Assembly: GCF_018390735.1 (NCBI RefSeq)
Contig: NZ_JAHBCL010000008.1
Location: 80,923 to 144,922, forward strand
Length of the DNA: 64,000 nt
Reading direction: 5' to 3'
From: Fusibacter paucivorans
GTDB taxonomy: Bacteria; Bacillota; Clostridia; Peptostreptococcales; Acidaminobacteraceae
A program made the translations under genes and the position numbers. Positions 43,551 to 52,716 of the stretch are shown piece after piece. How positions within the stretch are numbered: position 1 is the stretch's first letter; every line of letters begins with the position of its first letter. The notes below the pieces were generated by a model that saw only the letters and a program-made list of their open reading frames with translations, had not been told where the DNA came from and ran no database searches.

Positions 43551-44129
43551 ATGAGACATCAGTATTTAACAGAATCACGTATTTTATCTGTAACACTGGC
43601 GATGATCGAATCAAATAATGGTACACAGCATTTGAATCTCAGAGCGATTGCGCGGGCGCTAACATGTGCGCATCAAAGTATTTACCGCTATTATGCAAAT
43701 TATGATTTGCTGTTGGAAGCAGTGGCGGCCTATGGTGTTGGAAAGATGCGAACAGAATTGGCAGAACGGATACAGCCGGCGATTAATCTCTGGGATGCGA
43801 TGCAGATTATCTTCGTGTATTTTATGGCACATGAGGGACTATTTCGTTTTTTATGGCTTGAAAAACATGCTTTTACTGAAAAACGCGTTTTAGGTATAGA
43901 AGGGAATCCTTCGGAATGGCTGAGGTCGTTATTAAAGACCGTAAAGACACCTGCAAATGAAGCAGTGCTTATAAAACAGCTAGATATTGCACATACTTAT
44001 ATGATAGGACGCCTTGCAAAATATTTCAATCATACGGATCGGCAGCAGTCGTCAGCGGAATTACTGAAAGAAGCGGGAGAAGCTCTAAGGATGATCGTTA
44101 TTATTGAAATGGGAGAGGAGGATATATGA
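43551..44129 (+). CDS. TetR-family transcriptional regulator
   Basis: The 192-residue protein has an N-terminal TetR-type HTH (NLRAIARALTCAHQSIYRYYANYDLLLEAV) and a divergent C-terminal ligand domain. GAAGGAG precedes the ATG. A perfect inverted repeat between promoter and gene suggests autorepression. It overlaps the next gene by four bases, so the regulator and the membrane protein are co-expressed; the membrane protein is probably linked with the ligand sensed. The ligand is unknown. Confidence 0.9.
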   Translation: MRHQYLTESRILSVTLAMIESNNGTQHLNLRAIARALTCAHQSIYRYYANYDLLLEAVAAYGVGKMRTELAERIQPAINLWDAMQIIFVYFMAHEGLFRFLWLEKHAFTEKRVLGIEGNPSEWLRSLLKTVKTPANEAVLIKQLDIAHTYMIGRLAKYFNHTDRQQSSAELLKEAGEALRMIVIIEMGEEDI

Positions 44130-44980
44130 TAAAAGACAGGCAATATAATATTGGATTGGTTAGCATCATGGCATTGCTCACATGTCTGACAATTGGAGCG
44201 GCATTTATAGGAGAAAGCACACAAGATTTGCAGACATTTGTTTCGCTGCGAGGTGAAACCGTTTTGCTATACGGTAAAGGCATTTACGCTAAAGAAGCAG
44301 TTGATTATGCACTGCAGGCGATTGCGCAGGATATTGTAACACTATTGGTGGGAATTCCCATGTTGGTTTATGGTGCTGTTTCTAAATCGCTTAGAGGGCG
44401 TGCTGTATTAGTAGGAGGACTAGCTTATTTTTTATATACGTATGTTTCTTACTGCTTTTTACTTCAATACAATCAGCTTTTTCTCGTTTATGTTTCACTC
44501 ATGTCTTTGAGTTTTTTTGGACTTTGGCACAATCTGCCCTATCTTAAAGGAGAGCTGGTAAAGACCATGCTGGAACCTGTACTTAACAGAAAGTCCTATA
44601 TCATATTTCAATGGCTGCTGGCACTGATGCTGTCTGCAATGTGGCTTGCACGCATTATCCCCACTTTTTGGGGAGATTTCAGCAAAATTCAGTTAGCACA
44701 TTATAACACAGCTGTCATTCAGGTTCTTGATCTTGGCATTATTGTACCGCTTGCTTGTATTTCTGGGTACTATTTATGGCGAAAAACACCGACGGGTTAC
44801 TTGTTAACGCTCATACTGATGATTAAGGGGGCGGCACTTGGCACGGCGCTCTTAGCGATGATTGTAATGCTTATTTTAAAGGGGAGTGCTGTCAGTATTG
44901 TGGAATGTATTGTTTTTACCGTTATGATTGGCAGTATTGATCTGTTGGCCATCCGGCTATTTATGAAATTGCCTGCATGA
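44126..44980 (+). CDS. Integral membrane protein of unknown function
   Basis: The 284-residue protein has about seven to eight hydrophobic helices. An N-terminal helix precedes a short outside loop (about 30-60) and the rest is nearly all membrane. I recognise no family or catalytic motif. GAGAGGAGG stands before the ATG, which overlaps the TetR stop (ATGA). The TetR pairing hints at a stress-induced membrane protein or transporter component. A/T-rich DNA with a TATAAT near 45090 and no gene follows to 45244. Confidence 0.8.
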   Translation: MIKDRQYNIGLVSIMALLTCLTIGAAFIGESTQDLQTFVSLRGETVLLYGKGIYAKEAVDYALQAIAQDIVTLLVGIPMLVYGAVSKSLRGRAVLVGGLAYFLYTYVSYCFLLQYNQLFLVYVSLMSLSFFGLWHNLPYLKGELVKTMLEPVLNRKSYIIFQWLLALMLSAMWLARIIPTFWGDFSKIQLAHYNTAVIQVLDLGIIVPLACISGYYLWRKTPTGYLLTLILMIKGAALGTALLAMIVMLILKGSAVSIVECIVFTVMIGSIDLLAIRLFMKLPA

Positions 44981-45244
44981 GCAGCGTCATGGCGTGAAAG
45001 ACGCCGTTTTGATCGAAAACATTGATTATTCAGTGTTTATAGAAAGAATTTATCATTTGCTGAATAGGATTATTTGCATCTGTAAGATGACTGCGGTATA
45101 ATGCATATAATTTTACCTGAAGTGATCTTTGTTTGGAAAAACGATCGTTTGATGATGGATGATGGCAGTCAAAGAATGGCGAATTGACACGTGATAACGA
45201 TAAGCTGACATATGAAGACGACGATAAGCCGTAGGAGGTGATGA

Positions 45245-46195
45245 ATGATGCAAGAAGCTGTAAACAGAATGACAATCGCAGCATTTAAGGATCAATTTAT
45301 GGTAACAAAAGCGTATCCCAACGGTGATGCTTGGGATGCCATTGCAAAGAAGCCGCTTGTAATCCATACACCGTATGGTACTTTTACACCGCGCTTCAAG
45401 CGTGAGGAATCGCGTCAGAAGTTTTCAAAATCAATTTCATTTCACCAATCAGGAGCGTTGAAAAGCATTGTGCCACAAGAACAAACAAGCGTCATGACGC
45501 CTATTGGCATGTATCCAGCTGAACTCGTAACGTTTCACAAAAACGGTATGGTATACCGTGTTTTTCCATTAAACGGTCAGATCGATGGTTTTTGGACAGA
45601 AGCAGACGAGGCGAAATTGGCAGAAGCTTATGACTTTGATCTCCAAATTGGAACATTTACAGCAAAAATTATTTCAATACAGTTTTATGATAATGGTGCA
45701 CTAAAAGGTGTTCTGCTTTGGCCCGGCGAAGTGATTGAGATTATGACCCCTCAGGGATTGATGCCATGCCGCATAGGGTTTAACCTTTATCCAGACGGTT
45801 CATTAAAATCTTTTGAACCGGCGAAACCCGTTTCAATACAGTCAGTAATAGGAGTGATCAGTGCCTTTGATTACGAAGCGTTAGGTATTCATGCTGACAG
45901 CAACGCAGTCGTTTTTTCGCAAGAAGGCGAACTGATCAGTGTTTTAACGCCGCTGACGACTATTGTCGCATCGCAAGGCGGGCAGATACGCCGGATTGCA
46001 CCGAGGACGACCGTTAATCCGGTTGATGGTGAAAGTCTTATGGTTGTTGCAATAAAAATTGAATTTGATACGGAGACTGTCAAGATTAATGGTGAGCGAT
46101 TTAGTCGAAATGAGACAATGTTGAAAACCCATACGATGACAGTGTTGGGCGCTTCTTCGAAAAGTGCAGAAAAAGTCATTTTTAACATTACCTAG
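45245..46195 (+). CDS. Repeat-containing protein of unknown function
   Basis: A 316-residue soluble protein with no signal peptide. It contains five copies of an F-x-x-x-G-x-L/V-x-x-V/F unit (about 65-76, 96-107, 146-157, 180-191, 223-234) and three copies of a TPxG unit (about 42, 85, 168), similar in looks to MORN or beta-sheet repeats. No catalytic motif is evident. AGGAGG lies six to nine bases before the ATG pair at 45245/45248. It stands between the TetR pair and the nif leader, same strand; a link with nif is possible but unproven. Confidence 0.75.
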   Translation: MMQEAVNRMTIAAFKDQFMVTKAYPNGDAWDAIAKKPLVIHTPYGTFTPRFKREESRQKFSKSISFHQSGALKSIVPQEQTSVMTPIGMYPAELVTFHKNGMVYRVFPLNGQIDGFWTEADEAKLAEAYDFDLQIGTFTAKIISIQFYDNGALKGVLLWPGEVIEIMTPQGLMPCRIGFNLYPDGSLKSFEPAKPVSIQSVIGVISAFDYEALGIHADSNAVVFSQEGELISVLTPLTTIVASQGGQIRRIAPRTTVNPVDGESLMVVAIKIEFDTETVKINGERFSRNETMLKTHTMTVLGASSKSAEKVIFNIT

Positions 46196-46521
46196 ATAAG
46201 GGGTATATCATGGATCATGAGAGATTAGAGGCATCAGAGATTTCTGAAAACATGATCGAATGGACGCGCAATTGATGCCCCCTGCCGACAGCGGGAACAA
46301 GAGCTGATTTTAACTTTATGACGGTGATACGCATCACATATATTGGGAAAATTCTAGCGTCATATCACTAAGAATAGAAGATTATTCGTATTTTGTCAGA
46401 TACAATCATTGAATATTTCAATCAATAGTATTGATAGCCTTGAAGGCGTGACCATTACAGTTGTTGAGGCGAACAAAATTGATAGGAAAGAGCTGAAAAT
46501 TCAGAAAAATCAAATTTTTAC

Positions 46522-46550
46522 TTGACGATTTTCTATACGCTGTATACAAT
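46522..46550 (+). promoter_or_regulatory. Sigma-70 promoter of the nif operon
   Basis: TTGACG (46522-46527), a 17-base spacer and TACAAT (46545-46550). It gives a leader of about 340 bases before nifE. The gap 46196-46521 holds no gene I can support. Confidence 0.7.
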
Positions 46551-46603
46551 GTACCTAATATTTTTAATCAAATAGGATTTAAATAATAAGGCCAATAGCG
46601 CAA

Positions 46604-46621
46604 ATGTTGAATGGGCAACAT
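46604..46621 (+). promoter_or_regulatory. Hexaloop hairpin in the nif leader
   Basis: ATGTTG and CAACAT enclose the six-base loop AATGGG. An A at loop position 1 and a G at position 4 are the features of ANTAR-protein target loops, but only one such hairpin could be found by eye. Confidence 0.4.
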
Positions 46622-46711
46622 CAAATAAGAATAGTTATCGCAGCAGGGCATTGCAGCATATTAAATACCGTGCTCAAGAAAAGAAACTAAAAAATGAATA
46701 GTACATTAATT

Positions 46712-46742
46712 AAAAGGATAACTTACGTAGGTTATCTTTTTT
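46712..46742 (+). terminator. Terminator-like hairpin inside the nif leader
   Basis: AAAAGGATAAC (46712-46722) pairs over 11 bases with GTTATCTTTTT (46731-46741), one G-U. It is 155 bases upstream of nifE, so readthrough or antitermination is needed for expression. Downstream, GGAGG-TGTT-CCTCC (46818-46831) is another hairpin that could compete with the nifE ribosome site. Confidence 0.6.
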
Positions 46743-46897
46743 GCATTTAAGCATCATTGCATCAGCGTTTGTAAACCAGCTTTAAATGATCGCGTACAAA
46801 TTGACCATACAAAAGCAGGAGGTGTTCCTCCAAAAATCAAAAGGCAAAAAATAGAAAACGATCGCCATTAAAAAAAGATGACAAGGAGGTATTGAAG

Positions 46898-48328
46898 ATG
46901 GGAAAACAACAATCCAGTGTATTGGAAGAACGTCAGGACTTTATTATTTACAACAAGAAAAACACAAAGAAACAGGCAACCTTTCAATGTGACCAGCAGA
47001 GTACCTCTGGTGCAGTGAGTCAGCGTGCCTGCGTCTACTGCGGGGCAAGAGTTGTACTCAATCCGATCACAGATGCCGTACACATTATTCATGGCCCCAT
47101 TGGCTGTGCAAGCTATACATGGGATATACGCGGCAGTTTGAGCAGTGACAAAGAGTTCTATCGAAACAGCTTTTCAACAGATCTCAGAGAACGCGACATT
47201 ATCTTTGGCGGTGAAAAGAAACTTTCAGCAGCAATTGATGAGATCATGGCAACGCATGATCCAAAAGTGATTTTTGTCTATGCGACATGTGTCGTGGGTG
47301 TTATTGGCGATGATCTCGGCGCAGTGGCCAGACAGGCAGAGGCCAAATATGGCATTCGCGTTATTCCCGTTCAATCATCTGGATTTGCAGGTAATAAATC
47401 CAGTGGTTACAAAGCGGCGTGTGACGCTATACTGGATCTTATGTCGTCTGCTGATTCAACGAGACCGCCGGTGACAGCGAAAGATCCAAAGGCATTTAAT
47501 TTCCTTGGTGATTTTAATCTCGCAGGGGAAACCTGGCTCGTCAAACGCTATTTTGAAGAAATGGGTGTCAAGATGATTACGGCAATTACAGGTGATTCGA
47601 CCTGTGAGGCACTTCAAAATGCCCCAAATGCTTCGTTTAACATCGTTCAATGTGCAGGGTCCATGCATTATTTGGCGAATCATATGAAAGAGACCTATGG
47701 GATACCATTTGCGAAAATAAGCTTTTACGGCATTGAAGATATTGTGGATTCACTTAGAACCATCGCAGCACTTACCAGAGATGATGACGTTATTCGGCGT
47801 ACAGAGGCGCTTATACAGCGTGAAGCTGAAAAAACGGCATTTGCATTGAATGCTTATAAAAAGCGCATTGCCGGCAAAACGGTAGCCATTTATGTTGGCG
47901 GAGGCTTTAAAGCCATTTCACTGATTAAGCAGTTTAACGATCTCGGTCTAAAATCTGTAATGGTTGGTACGCAAACAGGACAGAAGGATGAATACGAAGT
48001 GATTCAGGATTTAGCAGAAGAGGGAACGGTTATCTTAGATGATGCCAATCCAACGGAACTCGAAAACTTTATCAAGGAAAAAGGTGCCGATTTACTGGTT
48101 GGCGGTGTCAAGGAACGACCGCTGGCCTATAAGTTAGGTGTTGCATTTATTGATCACAATCATGAGCGGAAACATCCGCTATGTGGATTTGAGGGCGCGT
48201 TAAATTTTGCAAAAGAAGTGGATCTTACCTTGAACAGCCCTGTTTGGCAATATCTCAAACAGTCAGATAAATCAGATGCAGACCATGGGAATATTAAGTC
48301 AATTGAGCCAATTGAGAAATTCGCATAG
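46898..48328 (+). CDS. nifE: Nitrogenase cofactor biosynthesis protein NifE
   Basis: NifE is one half of the NifEN scaffold on which the iron-molybdenum cofactor is completed. The 476 residues carry the conserved Cys45 and Cys48 (RACVYCGA), Cys70 (HGPIGCASYTWDIRG) and the Cys in YATCVVGVIGDD that hold the scaffold cluster. AAGGAGG lies eight bases before ATG 46898. It heads the operon nifE-nifN-nifB-modA-modB-nifV. No nifH, nifD or nifK lies next to it, unlike most clostridial nif clusters. Confidence 0.93.
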   Translation: MGKQQSSVLEERQDFIIYNKKNTKKQATFQCDQQSTSGAVSQRACVYCGARVVLNPITDAVHIIHGPIGCASYTWDIRGSLSSDKEFYRNSFSTDLRERDIIFGGEKKLSAAIDEIMATHDPKVIFVYATCVVGVIGDDLGAVARQAEAKYGIRVIPVQSSGFAGNKSSGYKAACDAILDLMSSADSTRPPVTAKDPKAFNFLGDFNLAGETWLVKRYFEEMGVKMITAITGDSTCEALQNAPNASFNIVQCAGSMHYLANHMKETYGIPFAKISFYGIEDIVDSLRTIAALTRDDDVIRRTEALIQREAEKTAFALNAYKKRIAGKTVAIYVGGGFKAISLIKQFNDLGLKSVMVGTQTGQKDEYEVIQDLAEEGTVILDDANPTELENFIKEKGADLLVGGVKERPLAYKLGVAFIDHNHERKHPLCGFEGALNFAKEVDLTLNSPVWQYLKQSDKSDADHGNIKSIEPIEKFA

Positions 48329-48421
48329 GCGATATGACTGCAAATAAAACATGACGAGTAAGCGATGCAATTTTTTTAGCTGAAAATCTAAACGAAGTAT
48401 GAACAAAAAGAGGAGGGCATG

Positions 48422-49819
48422 ATGAATAGAAACTACGTAAATTTAAACACGAATCCATGTAAAATGTGCATGCCCATTGGCGGATGCCTCGCATTAAAGG
48501 GAATCGAACAGACCATGGTAATGATGCATGGTTCACAAGGGTGTTCGACCTATATGAGACGGCATATTTCAACGCATTACAATGAGCCTGTTGATATTGC
48601 ATCATCTGCACTCAATGAAAAAGAAACGGTTTACGGCGGAGAGAAAAACCTGAAAAAAGGGCTTGCCAATGTGATTAAGATGTATGAACCAAAAGTTATC
48701 GGTGTTTTAACCACTTGTCTGGCTGAAACCATTGGTGAAGACATTCGCGCCATTTCAGAATCGTTTAAGACGGAGAACAACGTCAGTGATCTCGATATTG
48801 TAACCATCGCGACTCCTGGTTATGGTGCATCACAGTATGAAGGGTATTTTGCAGCGCTTAAAGCGCTGGTAACCTATTTTGCAAAAGACGCAAACCCCAG
48901 CAGTCACATCAATGTCATAACGACGCTGATGACACCTGCCGATCAAAGACTGCTTAAAGAAATGCTAAGTGATTTTGGCCTCTCGTTCGTGTTGTTGCCG
49001 GATATTTCAGAAACGCTGGATGCGCCGTATGAAACACAATACCATAAAATTCCCAAAGACGGTACGAAACGGGAAGACATCGCCAAAATGGGCGGGGCGA
49101 TAGCGACCATTGAAATTGGTCAACTGGTATACGATGAAATATCACCGGGATATGCGCTTTACGCAACGCATGGCGTTCCGATGCATAGGTTGCCAATGCC
49201 CATTGGCATTACGCAGACGGATGCATTGCTCGATCTCTTGTCAAAACTCTCGGGAAACGCTATTCCTGAAAAATACGTCAAACAGCGCGGCAGAATGCTT
49301 GACGCTATGGTTGATTCCCATAAGTACAACGGGGAGGGGCGCGCTGCAATTTTTGGCGATCCTGAAATCGTTTTGGCGACGACAGCACTTTGCGCAGAAA
49401 ATGGCATTAAGCCAGAAATTATTGCCACGGGCACGCAAAGCAAAACGTTTAAGCAATTCGTGGAGACACTGTCATTTAGCGGTAAGGAATCAGCGGCAAT
49501 CTTAGACGACACTGATTTTGATACCATTCAAAAACTGGTTCGCGAAAGGGGTGTTAATCTGCTCATTGGCAATTCAGATGGCAAATTCGTCATGGAAAAA
49601 GAAGGGGTACCGCTGGTGCGTATAGGATTTCCCATTCACGATCAAGTGGGCGCGCAGCGCAAGTGCTACATTGGCTACGAAGGGAGCCTGCGCTTTTTAG
49701 ATGATTTGACCAATACTATTTTAGACCATAAACACATGCATTATCGCAGAAATGTGATTAATACTTATTTTAAACCGACCGAGGCGGTCGAGAAAGGAGC
49801 AATTGACTATGATGCATAA
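48422..49819 (+). CDS. nifN: Nitrogenase cofactor biosynthesis protein NifN
   Basis: This 465-residue partner of NifE has the NifK-like N-terminus with Cys13, Cys16, Cys22 and Cys41 (PCKMCMPIGGC, HGSQGCSTYMRRH) and LTTCLAETIGEDI. The HGSQGCSTY segment sets it apart from NifE. Of two adjoining ATGs (48419 and 48422) the second has the better distance from AGGAGG. Its end overlaps the nifB start by 11 bases; in many Clostridia the two genes are fused, here they are separate. Confidence 0.9.
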   Translation: MNRNYVNLNTNPCKMCMPIGGCLALKGIEQTMVMMHGSQGCSTYMRRHISTHYNEPVDIASSALNEKETVYGGEKNLKKGLANVIKMYEPKVIGVLTTCLAETIGEDIRAISESFKTENNVSDLDIVTIATPGYGASQYEGYFAALKALVTYFAKDANPSSHINVITTLMTPADQRLLKEMLSDFGLSFVLLPDISETLDAPYETQYHKIPKDGTKREDIAKMGGAIATIEIGQLVYDEISPGYALYATHGVPMHRLPMPIGITQTDALLDLLSKLSGNAIPEKYVKQRGRMLDAMVDSHKYNGEGRAAIFGDPEIVLATTALCAENGIKPEIIATGTQSKTFKQFVETLSFSGKESAAILDDTDFDTIQKLVRERGVNLLIGNSDGKFVMEKEGVPLVRIGFPIHDQVGAQRKCYIGYEGSLRFLDDLTNTILDHKHMHYRRNVINTYFKPTEAVEKGAIDYDA

Positions 49820-50735
49820 ATCACTGTTTGAAATGTCAAAACTAGATTTTGATCTGCCTGCCAATACAACGGCAGACGTCGCAGAAAAGACACTGAAACA
49901 TCCTTGTTTCAACGGGAACGCAAAAGAATATGCCAGAATGCATTTGCCGATTGCACCGCGCTGTAACATCAAATGCAATTACTGCAATCGAAAATTTGAT
50001 TGTGCCAATGAGAGCAGGCCGGGTGTTGCCAGCGAAATTATGTCGCCTCAGCGAGCGCTCAGTCGTTTTTTAGAGGTGAAGCAGCAATACGAAAAGCTGT
50101 CGGTTATTGGCATTGCTGGGCCGGGTGATGCACTTGCGAATTATAAAAATACGCGGGAAACTTTAATGTTGATTCGCGAACATGATTCAGAAGTTGCTTT
50201 TTGTATCTCAACGAATGGTCTCATGCTGTATGAATATGCAGATGCGCTTCATGAACTTGGTGTTTCGCATGTAACAGTAACCATGAATGCACTCGATCCT
50301 GAGATTGGCGCCATTATTTACGATCACATTCGCTATAAAGGCGAGATACACAGAGGCGTAGCCGCTGCGAAAATATTGATAGAGAAACAGTTATTAGGTA
50401 TAAAAAAAGCCGCTGATCTCGGCATGCTCGTCAAAATCAATACCGTTGCGATTACGGGTGTCAACGACCATCACATCGTAGAAGTTGTCAAAAAAGCAAC
50501 TGAACTCGGCGCAGCACTTTCAAATATTATTCCGCTGATTCCCGTTGTTGGAACCGCATTTGAAGAGAATACCCCAATTGATGATGAAGCACTTGGCGTA
50601 TTGCGAACAGAAGCGGGGAAATACCTTTCACAAATGCTTCACTGCCGCCAGTGTCGTGCGGATGCCGTTGGCAGACTGGGTGATTCAGGCGATAAGGGGC
50701 ATGCGGGAGGTTGCCGAAAACTAAACGTGGGATAA
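49809..50735 (+). CDS. nifB: Nitrogenase cofactor maturase NifB (radical SAM)
   Basis: NifB makes the carbide-containing NifB-co precursor of the nitrogenase cofactor. The 308-residue protein has the radical SAM site Cys52, Cys56, Cys59 (RCNIKCNYC), the NifB-specific RKFDCANESRPGV, and the ending HCRQCRADAVGRLGD. It lacks the NifX-like C-terminal domain, as in the minimal archaeal/clostridial type. AAGGAG is nine bases before ATG 49809. It is essential for any nitrogenase, so its presence is strong proof that cofactor is made. Confidence 0.96.
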   Translation: MMHKSLFEMSKLDFDLPANTTADVAEKTLKHPCFNGNAKEYARMHLPIAPRCNIKCNYCNRKFDCANESRPGVASEIMSPQRALSRFLEVKQQYEKLSVIGIAGPGDALANYKNTRETLMLIREHDSEVAFCISTNGLMLYEYADALHELGVSHVTVTMNALDPEIGAIIYDHIRYKGEIHRGVAAAKILIEKQLLGIKKAADLGMLVKINTVAITGVNDHHIVEVVKKATELGAALSNIIPLIPVVGTAFEENTPIDDEALGVLRTEAGKYLSQMLHCRQCRADAVGRLGDSGDKGHAGGCRKLNVG

Positions 50736-50766
50736 ACTGAATAACGTGATATGAGGAGGTAAGATC

Positions 50767-51714
50767 ATGAAACAAACGATGGGCAATAAAGGAAGTCGTA
50801 TCCAGGGTCACTATCGCCTATTGATTATTTTGACACTCATGATGACATTACTCGCTTCCGGATGCAGCACAAAAAATACAGAGACAAGTGCTGCATTGGC
50901 TGGGACAACGGCTGGGTCAACGACGCAGACAGAAACTTCGACTTCTGAGACAGCTGAACCTGCAGCGGCGGCAGAGGCTGAAACAGAGCCGGCGTCGGTA
51001 GAAAAGACAGAAATAATCGTTATGGCTGCAGCGAGTTTAACAGAAATGTTTACAGAAGTTGAAGGTATCTATGAAGCAGAACATCCGGATATCGATCTGC
51101 TCTTTAGCTTTGCCGGAAGTCAATCATTGGCAACACAAATTCAAGAGGGGGTTGAAGCAGATGTCTTTGCATCGGCCAATAAAAAGTACATGACTTTGCT
51201 GGAAGATGAATCCTTTGTCGAATCGAGCGATGCTGCGCTTTTTGCAAAAAACAAATTGGCAGTCATTGCCGGAAAATCTGTAACAGCGCTTGACAGCTAT
51301 GATGATTTAGATGATGGCGGCTACAAAATCGTCATCGCCGATGAAACGGTTCCCGTAGGAAAATATACAGTGACTTTCCTGTCAAATGTAGAAGCGTCAA
51401 TACCGGGATTTACAGATGCTTTTAATGCTCAGGTCGTCTCAAAAGAGACGAATGTAAAGCTTGTTGCCTCTAAGGTTGAATTGGGTGAGGCGGACTGTGG
51501 AATCGTTTACACAACCGATTTGACAGCAGCAAATAAAGATGTACTCAATATCATTGACATTCCCAACGACGTCAACGTCATTGCAGAATACCCTATTGCC
51601 AAATTAAAGGATTCGGCACATCCGGAATTAGCACAGTCCTTTGTCGATTACATGCTTTCTGAAGAGGGCAAGGCAGTGCTTGTGAAATACGGTTTTAGTA
51701 TTGAAGGGTTATAG
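50767..51714 (+). CDS. modA: Molybdate-binding lipoprotein ModA
   Basis: A 315-residue periplasm-side receptor for molybdate or tungstate. A lipoprotein signal ends in LASGC (Cys33) and an Ala/Thr/Glu-rich linker runs to about residue 80. The mature fold has MAAASLTEMF, FSFAGSQSLATQIQEG and ADVFASANKKYM, the usual ModA segments with Ser residues that bind the oxyanion. GAGGAGG precedes the ATG. It lies directly behind nifB, fitting supply of molybdenum to nitrogenase. Confidence 0.93.
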   Translation: MKQTMGNKGSRIQGHYRLLIILTLMMTLLASGCSTKNTETSAALAGTTAGSTTQTETSTSETAEPAAAAEAETEPASVEKTEIIVMAAASLTEMFTEVEGIYEAEHPDIDLLFSFAGSQSLATQIQEGVEADVFASANKKYMTLLEDESFVESSDAALFAKNKLAVIAGKSVTALDSYDDLDDGGYKIVIADETVPVGKYTVTFLSNVEASIPGFTDAFNAQVVSKETNVKLVASKVELGEADCGIVYTTDLTAANKDVLNIIDIPNDVNVIAEYPIAKLKDSAHPELAQSFVDYMLSEEGKAVLVKYGFSIEGL

Positions 51715-51745
51715 CACATTTACGCAATAGACGTATGATAGTAGC

Positions 51746-51785
51746 GTTGACAAAGATGGTGGGGGATAAGGCCATCTTTGTCAAC
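51746..51785 (+). other. Perfect 14-base-pair hairpin between modA and modB
   Basis: GTTGACAAAGATGG (51746-51759) and CCATCTTTGTCAAC (51772-51785) with a 12-base loop and no T-run. An mRNA stability or processing element between receptor and permease genes is likely. Confidence 0.7.
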
Positions 51786-51803
51786 TGTTGAAGGGAGGTT
51801 GCG

Positions 51804-52628
51804 ATGGATAATAGCGTATCTCAAGTTCTCAGCAAGACGAAGCGATCGCGCCAAAAGCCGAAAAGCATGCTGAACGGCGCCATTACCATACTGATTGCAA
51901 TTAATGTCATGGCAATTATCCTTGTAATTCTCTCACTTTTTATAAAAACATCACCAGCGGCCATTCAGTCGATGATTACATCCTTTAAAGTGAAAAGTGC
52001 CATTAGCATCAGTGTATGCTCAATTATCTTGTCGTTGGGGATCGTCATGCTCTTGGGAACACCGATTGCGTATGGACTGAGCCAGAAAAAAGGCGGTTTT
52101 TATGCATTGATTGAAGGTGTTTTTTCAATTCCAATTGTACTGCCGCCTTCTGTGACGGGACTTGCGCTGCTGATGACTTACGGTAGACGAGGGCTAATTG
52201 GAACATGGCTTAATGAATTAGGCGTTACATTGCCGTTTAGTTTTATTGCGATTGTCATTGTTCAGGTATTTGTGACAATGCCGTATTATATACAGATTGT
52301 TAAAAATGGTTTTGCCAATGTTGATAAAAGCATTGCAGAGGCGGCGAGGACTTTTGGTGCTTCTGAGCTTGAAGTGCTGCTCTTGATTTATATGCCGATG
52401 ACTTTCAAGGCAATGCTTTCAGCACTTATTCTCTGTGCATTCAGAGCGGCTGGTGAATTTGGCGCTACGATTATGTTTGCCGGCAATCTCGAAGGAAAGA
52501 CCCAGACGATTACAACGCGGATTTATACACTTTATCAAATGGATTTGACACAATCTGTCAGTCTGGCCGTTGTTCAAATTGTGGTCTTTATATTGCCGTT
52601 GCTGTTTTTAAAGATAAAACTGGACTAG
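51804..52628 (+). CDS. modB: Molybdate ABC transporter permease ModB
   Basis: The 274-residue permease has about six helices after a basic N-terminus, with the ModB/CysT-like IVLPPSVTGLALLMTYGRRG and the coupling loop EAARTFGASELEVLLLIYMP. It would form the membrane channel for molybdate with ModA. AAGGGAGG stands before the ATG. No modC ATPase gene follows; the ATPase must come from elsewhere in the genome. nifV is next. Confidence 0.93.
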   Translation: MDNSVSQVLSKTKRSRQKPKSMLNGAITILIAINVMAIILVILSLFIKTSPAAIQSMITSFKVKSAISISVCSIILSLGIVMLLGTPIAYGLSQKKGGFYALIEGVFSIPIVLPPSVTGLALLMTYGRRGLIGTWLNELGVTLPFSFIAIVIVQVFVTMPYYIQIVKNGFANVDKSIAEAARTFGASELEVLLLIYMPMTFKAMLSALILCAFRAAGEFGATIMFAGNLEGKTQTITTRIYTLYQMDLTQSVSLAVVQIVVFILPLLFLKIKLD

Positions 52629-52716
52629 TGTGTTCATGCCATATTTTGGTACAAGCGAACCATCGGGCAGATCAATGAGACAATTGCATCATAAACATAA
52701 AAAGGGAGGCGGCGCA

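Noticed and set aside
46210..46275. 21-codon ORF with AAGGGG upstream, after the repeat protein
   Set aside because: Could be a small gene, but there is no homology I know and the sequence that follows looks like decayed coding DNA.
46196..46897. Sigma-54 promoter for the nif operon
   Set aside because: nif genes are often sigma-54-dependent in Proteobacteria, so I looked for TGGCAY-N6-TGCW here; none is present, and a sigma-70 type promoter is.
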